A stretch of 5,812 nucleotides of DNA from Candidatus Pygmaiobacter gallistercoris (GTDB lineage: Bacteria > Bacillota > Clostridia > Oscillospirales > Ruminococcaceae): positions 1-5,812 of the forward strand of contig DXIA01000088.1 of NCBI GenBank assembly GCA_019113125.1. Reading direction: 5' to 3'. The translations under genes were made by a program, and so were the position numbers. The notes beneath the pieces were generated by a model, which saw only the letters and a program-made list of their open reading frames with translations, did no database searches and was not told the DNA's origin. Shown piece by piece: positions 1 through 5,812 of this stretch (the first letter of the stretch is position 1; each line of letters starts with the position of its first letter).

Positions 1-904
1 AACCGTAGACGCAGTCGAGTTGGTTTTTGTCGTTGAGGATGGTCGCGATCCGGGAGACGTCGTGGTTATCCACAAAGTTGAACAGGTGCTTGCCGCGGTA
101 GAGGGTCCAGTTCTCCGGCCCGAACTGCCGGGCCAACGAATGAGCGATCTCAAATAGATTGGCGCTGTTCATACTCGAATAGAGTCCCTTATAGCACTCG
201 TAGTTGGTCGCGGAGTGGAGCAGCCCGGATCCAATCAGCCGGTTATAATCTCCGTGGATCATCTCGCCGACCAGGAAGAACTCCTGCTTTTTACCGTCGC
301 AGAACTCCCGCAGCCGGCGGATAAAATGCTCCGGCAGCAGATAGGCGACGTCCAGCCGCAGCCCGTCGATGTCAAATTCCCGAATCCATCCCTCAACACA
401 GCCGAGCAGATAGTCTACCACCTGCGGGTTGTCAAGGTTGAGCTTTACCAGATCATAGTTGCCCTCCCAGCCCTCGTACCACAGGCCGTCATTGTAGGGA
501 CTATTGCCCTCAAAGCTGATATGAAACCAGCCCGCATAGGGGGAGGACTGCCGGTTCTTGAGCAGGTCCTGAAACGCCCAGAACCCGCGCCCGACATGGT
601 TGAACACCCCGTCCAGCACCACCCGGATACCCGCCTCGTGCAGCGTGGCACAGAGCGCGGCAAAGGATGCATTGTCCCCCAGGCGGCAGTCAATTTTGGT
701 GTAGTCCCGGGTGTTGTAGCCATGGGTGTCGCTCTCAAAGACCGGTGAAAAGTAGATCGCATTTACACCGATTCGCTGCAGGTGCGGAATCCACCCCTGC
801 AGCTTTGAGATTCGGTCGCAGTGCACTCCGTCGTTCTGCCACGGTGCGCCGCAGAGTCCCAGCGGATAGATCTGATAGAACACGCTCTCTTCATACCAGC
901 TCAT
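1..904 (-). CDS. Glycoside hydrolase family 13 (alpha-amylase family) enzyme, 3' end outside window
   Basis: The first 301 codons are present; the gene has no stop here and continues past the left edge. It begins MSWYEESVFYQIYP, typical of the first strand of a GH13 (beta/alpha)8 barrel. All four conserved GH13 regions are visible: region I DGVFNH (98-103); region II GLRLDVA (181-187) with Arg183 and nucleophile Asp185; region III VGEM with general acid Glu214; region IV FVDNHD (277-282) with the transition-state stabiliser Asp282. HGYNTRDY (61-68) is the usual substrate-site loop. Family knowledge predicts a retaining enzyme acting on alpha-1,4 or alpha-1,6 glucans or maltodextrins. There is no signal peptide, so it is probably cytoplasmic. 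The ATG at 904 is supported by GAGG (910-913) 5 nt upstream. It lies 35 nt after cca on the same strand and may be the last gene of the operon or a separate unit. The subfamily (amylase, neopullulanase/cyclomaltodextrinase or glucosyltransferase) cannot be set without the C-terminal part. Confidence 0.93.
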   Translation of the reverse strand, partial: MSWYEESVFYQIYPLGLCGAPWQNDGVHCDRISKLQGWIPHLQRIGVNAIYFSPVFESDTHGYNTRDYTKIDCRLGDNASFAALCATLHEAGIRVVLDGVFNHVGRGFWAFQDLLKNRQSSPYAGWFHISFEGNSPYNDGLWYEGWEGNYDLVKLNLDNPQVVDYLLGCVEGWIREFDIDGLRLDVAYLLPEHFIRRLREFCDGKKQEFFLVGEMIHGDYNRLIGSGLLHSATNYECYKGLYSSMNSANLFEIAHSLARQFGPENWTLYRGKHLFNFVDNHDVSRIATILNDKNQLDCVYG

Positions 905-909
905 GAAAA

Positions 910-913
910 CCTC
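910..913 (-). promoter_or_regulatory. Shine-Dalgarno site of the GH13 gene
   Basis: On the minus strand GAGG lies 5 nt before the ATG at 904. It supports that start over the nearby out-of-frame ATG, which overlaps the site and meets a stop after four codons. Confidence 0.7.
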
Positions 914-919
914 ATTTCC

Positions 920-936
920 CGGCCCGTGCGGGGCCG
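920..936 (-). other. GC-rich hairpin between cca and the GH13 gene
   Basis: A perfect 6-bp inverted repeat, CGGCCC and GGGCCG, is separated by a 5-nt loop. It starts 3 nt after the cca stop codon. The transcript continues GGAAATGAGG, so no U-tract follows and it is not a standard intrinsic terminator. It could be a weak attenuator, an mRNA-stabilising 3' structure for the upstream message, or chance in GC-rich DNA. It stops short of the GH13 Shine-Dalgarno site and leaves it unpaired. Confidence 0.4.
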
Positions 937-939
937 CAA

Positions 940-2352
940 TCATTCAGATCCCATATTAGTATAGGCAGTTTTTTGCGCAAAAGCAGGCGGATCCACCTCC
1001 GCTTTTGTCTCAATCTCCTGCCGCAGTGTCGCAAGCAGGGGTTCGCGCTCATTTGCAAGCTGTCCCTCCAGCACTTTCTCGAGCAGCTCGTGCAGCAGCG
1101 CTCCAATCCTTGGCCCCTGCGGCACCCCGAGCGCGAGAAGGTCCTCCCCGTTCACCGCGAGTTTCGCGATGCTGAGCTGCCCCTCTTCCCGCATCAATCG
1201 GGACAGCAGCTCCCGGCTTTGTGCGATTCGGTCAAGGCGATCCGCCCAAAAAGCGGGGTCCTGTGCCGTCACATCCGCCCGCTTGAGTTCGATCAGCCGG
1301 TTCAGCTGTACCGGGCCGAGCCGGGCAAGCCAGCGACGCACCCAGCGCGGCTGGGGATCCGGCAACAGATCATGGAGCCGAACCAGCTCCACCGTCTCCC
1401 GGCAGAGGGTTCCGCTGGCATGTAGCCGCTGCAGCAGCGCCTGTGCGACCTCAGCGCTCTTTGCCGCGTGGCCGTAAAAGTGGCCGATGCCGTTTTCATC
1501 TTCTGTAAAGCAATACGGCTTTCCAACGTCATGCAGCAGTGCGGCGAGCCGCAACGTCAGATCGTCGGGGTCGGTGGCCGCAACCGCAGCGACCGCATGA
1601 CCCCAAACATCCTTGTCATGGTGCGGATTCTTCTGTTCAAAGCCCGCCATCGGTGCGAGTTCGGGTAGTACCACCGCCAGCACCGGCAGATAGCGGCGCA
1701 ACACCTCGACCGCGTGCGCGCCGCAGAGCAGCTTGAAAAATTCCTCTCGAATTCGCTCGGGGGAGATCCGGCGCAATCCTTCTTTTTCGTCAAGAACCGC
1801 CTGTTCGGTCCCCGGTTCAAGCGAAAATCCAAAAACGGTGGCAAACCGAAGTGCCCGCAGAATCCGCAGCGCATCCTCCTCAAACCGGAGCCGTGGACTG
1901 CCGACACAGCGGATGATTCCGCCGGCAAGATCCCTCTGGCCGCCGAAGGGATCGAGCAGTCCCCGCGCGGGGTGCCAGGCCATCGCGTTGATGGTGAAGT
2001 CCCGCCGGGAGAGATCCATCTCAATTTTTCGGACAAACTGCACCTGGTCGGGATGACGGCCATCCTGATAATCCCCATCCACCCGATAGCTGGTGACCTC
2101 ATAGGGTTGTCCTTCCAGCAAGACGGTCAGGGTTCCATGCTGCAGGCCGGTCTCTATCAGCTGCAATCCCGCAAAGCATTGCAACATCTCCTGCGGCGTC
2201 GCGGCGGTACAGAGATCCCAGTCGTGGGGGGTGTACCCGGACAGCAGATCCCGCACACAGCCGCCGACTGCCCAGGCCTCAAATCCGTTTTGCTCCAACC
2301 GGCGCAGCAGGGCGTGCACGGCATCCGGCACGGCAATCTGCTGCTCAGACAT
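940..2352 (-). CDS. cca: CCA tRNA nucleotidyltransferase (class II, with HD domain)
   Basis: 470 residues. The enzyme adds or repairs the 3'-terminal CCA of tRNAs from CTP and ATP in the cytoplasm. The N-terminal polymerase-beta-like head carries VGGCVRD (29-35) and the metal-binding DWD pair Asp44/Asp46. RRDFTINAMA (116-125), DPFGG (134-138) and EEDALRILRALRF (158-170) follow; the EDxxR part (159-163) is the amino-acid template that selects CTP or ATP. SPERIREEF (197-205) sits in the neck. An HD domain follows, with NPHHDKDVWGH (242-252) and LLHDVGKP (272-279), so metal-dependent phosphohydrolase activity is possible. An A-only polymerase or poly(A) polymerase of the same superfamily cannot be fully excluded, but length and motifs fit bacterial CCA-adding enzymes. 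The ATG overlaps the end of coaX by 8 nt and has no clear Shine-Dalgarno site, suggesting translation by coupling. The start fits because it puts the usual short helix before the VGG motif. Stop is TGA. Confidence 0.95.
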   Translation of the reverse strand: MSEQQIAVPDAVHALLRRLEQNGFEAWAVGGCVRDLLSGYTPHDWDLCTAATPQEMLQCFAGLQLIETGLQHGTLTVLLEGQPYEVTSYRVDGDYQDGRHPDQVQFVRKIEMDLSRRDFTINAMAWHPARGLLDPFGGQRDLAGGIIRCVGSPRLRFEEDALRILRALRFATVFGFSLEPGTEQAVLDEKEGLRRISPERIREEFFKLLCGAHAVEVLRRYLPVLAVVLPELAPMAGFEQKNPHHDKDVWGHAVAAVAATDPDDLTLRLAALLHDVGKPYCFTEDENGIGHFYGHAAKSAEVAQALLQRLHASGTLCRETVELVRLHDLLPDPQPRWVRRWLARLGPVQLNRLIELKRADVTAQDPAFWADRLDRIAQSRELLSRLMREEGQLSIAKLAVNGEDLLALGVPQGPRIGALLHELLEKVLEGQLANEREPLLATLRQEIETKAEVDPPAFAQKTAYTNMGSE

Positions 2353-3130
2353 GGTCCGGCGCGGCGGGACGGTTTTTCTCGTAGATGATCTTCATTCCCT
2401 TGAAGGCGAGATGCGGATCATAGAAATCAATGCAGGAGGTCTCGTGGGAGATCATCCGGCCAAGGCCGCCGGTGGCGAGTACCGTCATCTGCACCCCGAG
2501 CTCTTCCTTGATCTTGCGGACGATATACTCGACCTGACCGATATAGCCGTAGACAAGACCCGACTGCATGCCGTTGACGGTGTTGCGTGCCAGCACATGG
2601 GCGGGCTTGACAATCTCGACCTCCGGCAGCTTTGCCGTCTGGGACCAGAGGGCCTGCGCCGAGATCTGCAGACCGGGCGAGATCACGGTGTACTCGAACA
2701 CTCCCTGATCCGAGACATAGTCGTAGGTGGTGGCGGTGCCGAAGTCCAGTACAAGGCAGGCTTTTTTATAGGTGTGGTAGGCCGCCGCGACATTGACAAT
2801 CCGGTCCGCGCCGGTCTCGCGGGGGTTGTCGCCCCCCATCCGGATGCCGGTCTTGATCCCCGGCCCGATGATCAGCGGCTTAACTGAGAAATACCGGCGC
2901 AGCGCGCTGGTCAGCGAGTGCATCACCTTGGGCACAACGCTTGAAATGACCGCGTCGGTGATCGCGTTCAGCGGGATACCGCGTGCCATCAGAAAGTTGC
3001 AGATGCCGGCTCCCAGTTCATCTGAAGTGCGGGGCGCCTTGGTGGTCATCCGGAAGGTTGCCCGAAGTTCTTCCCCATCAAATACCCCCAGCGTAATATT
3101 GGTATTTCCGACATCAATGGTCATCAACAT
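2345..3130 (-). CDS. coaX: Type III pantothenate kinase
   Basis: 261 residues, the usual CoaX length. It phosphorylates pantothenate to 4'-phosphopantothenate, the first committed step of coenzyme A synthesis. Type III enzymes are ASKHA-fold kinases with weak ATP affinity; they need a monovalent cation and are not inhibited by CoA. Visible motifs are IDVGNTN (5-11, phosphate-binding with Asp6), DNPRETGADRI (101-111, with catalytic Asp109), LDFGTATTYD (128-137), ISPGL (150-154) and ATGGLG (219-224). The position seven residues before Gly107, usually Tyr in enzymes I remember, is Gly100 here. The ATG at 3130 is chosen over Met3 because GAGGA (3140-3144) is 9 nt upstream of it and 15 nt from Met3. 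It starts 3 nt after the coaBC stop, and its ribosome site lies inside the coaBC 3' end. Its own TGA stop overlaps the cca start. Being next to coaBC places two enzymes of one pathway side by side. Confidence 0.96.
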   Translation of the reverse strand: MLMTIDVGNTNITLGVFDGEELRATFRMTTKAPRTSDELGAGICNFLMARGIPLNAITDAVISSVVPKVMHSLTSALRRYFSVKPLIIGPGIKTGIRMGGDNPRETGADRIVNVAAAYHTYKKACLVLDFGTATTYDYVSDQGVFEYTVISPGLQISAQALWSQTAKLPEVEIVKPAHVLARNTVNGMQSGLVYGYIGQVEYIVRKIKEELGVQMTVLATGGLGRMISHETSCIDFYDPHLAFKGMKIIYEKNRPAAPDHV

Positions 3131-3133
3131 AAC

Positions 3134-4333
3134 TTATTTTCCTCTCTTTTTTTCGAGTATCGCAAGGCAGCGGCGGAGAATCTCCCGCGCGACCTCTTCT
3201 TTCTCCATCAGCTCCAGCGGTTCAGTGCCCTGCTGTGTGATCAGGGTCACCCGGTTGGTGTCGGTGCCAAATCCGGCACCCGCCTCCCGCAGGCTGTTTG
3301 CAACAATCATGTCGGCGTGTTTGCCCTCTAGTTTCTTGCGGGCATTTTCAAGCAGATTCTGAGTCTCCATCGCAAAGCCGCAAAGCACCTGATCCGGCCG
3401 CGCCATCTGCCCCAGCGACCTGAGAATGTCCTCGGTGCGTTTCAGGCTGAGGGTCAGCTCTCCCTCCCCTTTTTTGATCTTCTCTGGGCTGGTCTCGGCG
3501 AAGGTGTAATCCGCCACCGCCGCAGCCTTGATGGTGATGTCCTGCGCAGGAAAGGCATCCTTCACTGCTTTTGCCATCTCCGCCGCAGAGGTGATCGAAA
3601 CCATCTGAACACCCCGCAGCGGCGCGAGCGCGACCTTGCCGCTGACCAGCGTCACCTCGGCACCGAGGTTGCGGGCCTGTTTTGCCAGCGCATAACCCAT
3701 CTTGCCGCTGGAGTGGTTGCTCAAAAACCGGACCGGGTCCATGCTCTCCTGGGTCGGGCCGGCGGTGACCAGAACCTTGAGACCCGCCATCGGTTTCGGG
3801 CTGAGCAGCTCCTCGATGTAGTCAAAGATCTCTTCCGGCTCGGCGAGCCGTCCCTTGCCGGTATCACCGCAGGCGAGCAGCCCGTTTTCGGCGTCAAGAA
3901 ACTTCATTCCACGTCGGCGCAGCGTCTCGATGTTCTGCTGGGTCGCCGGATTTTCCAGCATTCCGGTGTTCATCGCCGGGCAGATCAGTTTCTGACAGCG
4001 GCAGGCAAGGAAGGTGGTGGTCAGCATATCATCCGCAATGCCGCAGGCGAATTTTGCAATCACATTTGCGGTGGCCGGAGCGACAACGAAGAGATCCGCC
4101 TTTTTGGCCAGCGCAATGTGCTGGACATTGTATTCAAAATTGCGGTCAAAGGTATCAACGCTGACCCGGTTGTTGCTCAACGTCTCAAAGGTCAGCGGGC
4201 TGACAAATTCGGTCGCATTTCTGGTCATCAAAACATGGACCTCATAGCCGTTTTTGTGCAGCATGCTGGTCAGCGCGGCCGCCTTATAGGCGGCAATTCC
4301 CCCGCTGACACCGAGGGCGATCACTTTACTCAT
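3134..4333 (-). CDS. coaBC: Bifunctional phosphopantothenoylcysteine decarboxylase / phosphopantothenate-cysteine ligase
   Basis: 399 residues, normal for CoaBC (Dfp). The CoaB half joins 4'-phosphopantothenate to cysteine using CTP. The FMN-dependent CoaC half then decarboxylates the product to 4'-phosphopantetheine. CoaC (about 1-180) shows the flavin-binding start GVSGGIAAYK (8-17), catalytic His72 in QHIALA, PAMNTGM (119-125) and the flexible flap with Cys155 in ACGDTGKG. CoaB (about 184-399) shows TAGPTQESMDPVRFLSNHSSG (190-210, with Asn206), AAAVADY (270-276), the KIKKG lysine motif (285-289), GFAMET (319-324) and GAGFGTDTN (352-360). An upstream in-frame extension of 51 codons is open but lies inside rarA and is Arg-rich and unlike any CoaBC. 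The ATG at 4333 fits the family and has GGAG (4343-4346) 9 nt upstream. It overlaps the rarA stop by 8 nt. Stop is TAA. Confidence 0.97.
   Translation of the reverse strand: MSKVIALGVSGGIAAYKAAALTSMLHKNGYEVHVLMTRNATEFVSPLTFETLSNNRVSVDTFDRNFEYNVQHIALAKKADLFVVAPATANVIAKFACGIADDMLTTTFLACRCQKLICPAMNTGMLENPATQQNIETLRRRGMKFLDAENGLLACGDTGKGRLAEPEEIFDYIEELLSPKPMAGLKVLVTAGPTQESMDPVRFLSNHSSGKMGYALAKQARNLGAEVTLVSGKVALAPLRGVQMVSITSAAEMAKAVKDAFPAQDITIKAAAVADYTFAETSPEKIKKGEGELTLSLKRTEDILRSLGQMARPDQVLCGFAMETQNLLENARKKLEGKHADMIVANSLREAGAGFGTDTNRVTLITQQGTEPLELMEKEEVAREILRRCLAILEKKRGK
3140..3144 (-). promoter_or_regulatory. Shine-Dalgarno site of coaX, inside the coaBC 3' end
   Basis: GAGGA on the minus strand lies 9 nt before the coaX ATG. 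It is embedded in the last coaBC codons just before the stop. Ribosomes finishing coaBC would pass over it, which favours coupled translation. Confidence 0.65.
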
Positions 4334-5699
4334 CTTGATGTTCTCCCTTCCCCGACTGTTGTTTTTTTTGTTCAAGAGCTGCCCGCCGTGCGGCGCGCCA
4401 TGCATCGATCTGCTGTTTGCGCTGGCGAACCCGCGCCTCCGCCCCCTCCTCGGTCGGGCAGTAGTACACCCTGCCCGCCAGCGCATCGGGCAGGCACTGC
4501 ATCGCGGTCAATTTTTCGGCCGTGTCATGCGCGTACTCATATCCCTCGCCGTAGTGCAGATCCTTCATCAATCGAGTCGGCGCGTTGCGCAGATGCAGCG
4601 GTACCGGCTCGGCAAGCATCCTCTGTGCATCCCTTTTTGCCTTTTCATAGGCAAGATACACCGCATTGGAGCGGGGCGCCAACGAGAGAAAGATCACCGC
4701 GTGCGCGAGATGCACGCTGCACTCCGGCATCCCGATAAAATGGCAGGCCTGATAGGCAGCCACCGTGATCTCGAGTGCACGGCTGTCCGCCATTCCGACA
4801 TCCTCACAGGCAAAACGCACCAGCCGGCGGGCAATGTAGAGGGGGTCCTCCCCGCCCTCAAGCATCCGCGCCAGCCAGTAGACTGCGGCATCGGCATCAC
4901 TGTTGCGCATCGATTTGTGCAGTGCCGAAATCAGATTATAATGCTCCTCGCCGTTCTTGTCATAGAGCAGCGACCGCTTGCCGACGCATTGCTGCACAAT
5001 CTCTCTGCTGACGCGGATTCCCTGCTCAGTCTGTTCGCCATTGAGAACCGACATCTCCAGCGTATTGAGAGCGGTGCGGGCATCCCCGTTGGCAAAGGTC
5101 GCAATCAGGGCAAGCTCATCCTCTCCAATCTCCACCTTCTCACCGCCGAATCCCTTGGGATCGGTCAGCGCCCGGCGCAGCAGATGGAGCATCTCCTCCT
5201 CGCTGAGCGCCTGCAGCACAAAGACCTTGCAGCGGGAGAGCAGCGCCGAGTTGATCTCAAACGAGGGATTCTCGGTCGTCGCACCGATAAGGATAATGCT
5301 CCCCTTTTCGACAAATGGCAGAAAGGCATCCTGCTGGGCCTTGTTGAACCGATGGATCTCGTCGACAAAGAGGATGGTCTTCTGCCCCATTCGCCGGGCG
5401 GATTCCGCCTCGTCCATCACCTTTTTGATCTCCTTAATCCCGCTGGTTACCGCCGAAAAATTGACGAATCTCGCCTTTGTTTTTCCCGCAATAATCTGCG
5501 CGAGGGTGGTCTTGCCCACCCCCGGCGGACCCCAGAAGATCATCGATGGCACCTCGTCCCGGTCGATGAGACGGCGCAGGATCTTGCCCTCCGCCAGCAG
5601 ATGGCGCTGCCCCTCGAATTCCCTGAGTGTCTGCGGGCGCAGCCGGCTGGCCAGCGGGCCGGCGGAAATCTGATCCTCAAACAGGGTAGGCTGCTCCAA
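4326..5699 (-). CDS. rarA: Replication-associated recombination protein A (MgsA/RarA), AAA+ ATPase
   Basis: 457 residues. RarA is a tetrameric AAA+ ATPase related to clamp-loader subunits, to RuvB and to eukaryotic WRNIP1/Mgs1. It acts at stalled replication forks, binds SSB and can open duplex ends. Visible are Walker A GPPGVGKTT (57-65), Walker B ILFVDEIHRF (109-118), sensor 1 TTEN (141-144), the arginine finger Arg156 in ALLSRC, and sensor 2 GDAR (205-208). The helical tetramerisation domain carries the family signatures KSMRNSDADAAVYWLARM (262-279), EDVGMAD (299-305) and LRNAPT (370-375). The N-terminal LFEDQ segment and LASRLRP are typical. The start is TTG, with an in-frame stop directly upstream and GGAGGTGA at the right distance, so no other start competes. 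The last 25 or so residues form a Lys/Gln-rich charged tail beyond the usual end. It is first in the apparent operon. Confidence 0.97.
   Translation of the reverse strand: MEQPTLFEDQISAGPLASRLRPQTLREFEGQRHLLAEGKILRRLIDRDEVPSMIFWGPPGVGKTTLAQIIAGKTKARFVNFSAVTSGIKEIKKVMDEAESARRMGQKTILFVDEIHRFNKAQQDAFLPFVEKGSIILIGATTENPSFEINSALLSRCKVFVLQALSEEEMLHLLRRALTDPKGFGGEKVEIGEDELALIATFANGDARTALNTLEMSVLNGEQTEQGIRVSREIVQQCVGKRSLLYDKNGEEHYNLISALHKSMRNSDADAAVYWLARMLEGGEDPLYIARRLVRFACEDVGMADSRALEITVAAYQACHFIGMPECSVHLAHAVIFLSLAPRSNAVYLAYEKAKRDAQRMLAEPVPLHLRNAPTRLMKDLHYGEGYEYAHDTAEKLTAMQCLPDALAGRVYYCPTEEGAEARVRQRKQQIDAWRAARRAALEQKKQQSGKGEHQDE
4343..4346 (-). promoter_or_regulatory. Shine-Dalgarno site of coaBC, inside the rarA 3' end
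   Basis: GGAG on the minus strand lies 9 nt before the coaBC ATG, within the codons for the rarA C-terminal tail. It decides the coaBC start in favour of 4333 over longer in-frame candidates upstream. Confidence 0.65.
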
Positions 5700-5704
5700 T
5701 CAGC

Positions 5705-5712
5705 TCACCTCC
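5705..5712 (-). promoter_or_regulatory. Strong Shine-Dalgarno site of rarA deciding a TTG start
   Basis: GGAGGTGA on the minus strand is a near-complete complement of the 16S rRNA 3' end. The GGAGG core ends 8 nt before the TTG at 5699. The codon just before that TTG is TGA in the same frame, so rarA cannot start further upstream. The next ATG in frame (residue 53) would remove the N-terminus up to just before Walker A. Confidence 0.85.
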
Positions 5713-5732
5713 GCTTTTCTTTGCTTTGCTCT

Positions 5733-5761
5733 ATTTTACACTTTTTGCACTGTTAAAAAAA
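5733..5761 (-). promoter_or_regulatory. Candidate sigma-A-type promoter for the rarA operon
   Basis: On the minus strand TAAAAT (5733-5738) is a good -10 match, about 20 nt before the rarA Shine-Dalgarno site. A T-run (5755-5761) lies 17 to 18 nt upstream of it, but as a -35 box it matches TTGACA poorly. The surrounding 110 nt are clearly more AT-rich than the genes, as expected of a promoter region. A second TAAAAT lies further upstream at about 5775-5780 and is an alternative. Confidence 0.35.
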
Positions 5762-5797
5762 GCCTTTTGTCCATATTTTATCCCTTTTTTCGGCTTT
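5755..5797 (-). terminator. Possible intrinsic terminator of a gene upstream of the window (weak)
   Basis: On the minus strand AAAGCC (5792-5797) is followed 27 nt later by GGCTTT (5759-5764), and the final T's run on for seven bases in total (5755-5761). Stem plus T-tract resembles a terminator, but the stem is only 6 bp, half of it A-U, and the loop is too long for an efficient one. The upstream gene itself is not in the window, so this stays tentative. Confidence 0.2.
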
Positions 5798-5812
5798 GCC
5801 CTTTCCCTTTGC

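Noticed and set aside
215..748. A 177-codon plus-strand frame in the left part
   Set aside because: It is antisense to the GH13 gene, which covers positions 1-904 on the minus strand with all catalytic motifs.
1714..2887. Overlapping plus-strand frames over cca and coaX (224 and 218 codons)
   Set aside because: Mirror-strand shadows of the conserved cca and coaX frames; no domain seen and no plausible promoter context.
4334..4486. A 51-codon N-terminal extension of coaBC
   Set aside because: It lies entirely inside rarA, is Arg-rich and unlike CoaBC proteins, while the ATG at 4333 has a ribosome site and gives the normal N-terminus.
3713..4738. A 341-codon plus-strand frame across coaBC and the rarA 3' end
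   Set aside because: Antisense to two certain genes; Pro/Arg-rich low-complexity translation with no family resemblance.
4335..5756. A 473-codon open frame on the plus strand lying over rarA
   Set aside because: It is antisense to a gene with complete AAA+ motifs. Its translation shows no recognisable domain, and long antisense frames are expected with GC-rich third positions.
5700..5812. A riboswitch, T-box or small RNA in the leader
   Set aside because: The region is short, A/T-rich and simple in sequence, with no conserved aptamer or T-box sequence and no strong stem beyond one weak inverted repeat.
1..5812. Mobile element, CRISPR array, toxin-antitoxin pair or defence system
   Set aside because: No transposase or integrase motifs, no spaced direct repeats and no terminal inverted repeats were seen. 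All coding space is taken by recognised housekeeping and metabolic genes.

Overview
The window reads as ordinary chromosomal housekeeping DNA. It probably comes from a fairly GC-rich Gram-positive anaerobe of the Clostridia (Oscillospiraceae/Ruminococcaceae-like). That placement is an inference from the gene content (type III pantothenate kinase, HD-domain CCA enzyme, RarA), the Shine-Dalgarno sites (GGAGGTGA before rarA) and GC-rich third codon positions. It was not tested by any search.

Every supported gene lies on the minus strand, so transcription runs from high to low coordinates. The order is: an AT-rich leader (about 5700-5812) with a candidate promoter; rarA (AAA+ replication-fork/recombination ATPase, TTG start); coaBC (bifunctional phosphopantothenoylcysteine synthetase/decarboxylase); coaX (type III pantothenate kinase); cca (tRNA CCA-adding nucleotidyltransferase with an HD domain); and a GH13 alpha-amylase-family gene that runs off the left edge. 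Packing is very tight. rarA/coaBC overlap by 8 nt, coaBC and coaX are 3 nt apart, coaX/cca overlap by 8 nt, and cca and the GH13 gene are 35 nt apart. This argues for one polycistronic, translationally coupled unit.

CoaX performs step 1 of coenzyme A synthesis (pantothenate to 4'-phosphopantothenate). CoaBC performs steps 2 and 3 (CTP-dependent coupling to cysteine, then decarboxylation to 4'-phosphopantetheine). The two genes therefore form a real pathway module. RarA (replication-fork maintenance), Cca (tRNA 3'-end maturation) and the GH13 enzyme (alpha-glucan breakdown or remodelling) have no evident biochemical link to it and look like co-transcribed passengers.

I see no mobile element, CRISPR array, RNA gene, toxin-antitoxin pair or defence system. 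All five genes keep their diagnostic catalytic motifs, with no frameshift or internal stop. No stretch over 300 bases lacks a gene. I found no sign of a new biological system. The points worth a second look are small: the TTG start, the coupled junctions, a Gly at a usual Tyr position in CoaX, a GC hairpin before the GH13 gene, and the layout of the leader.
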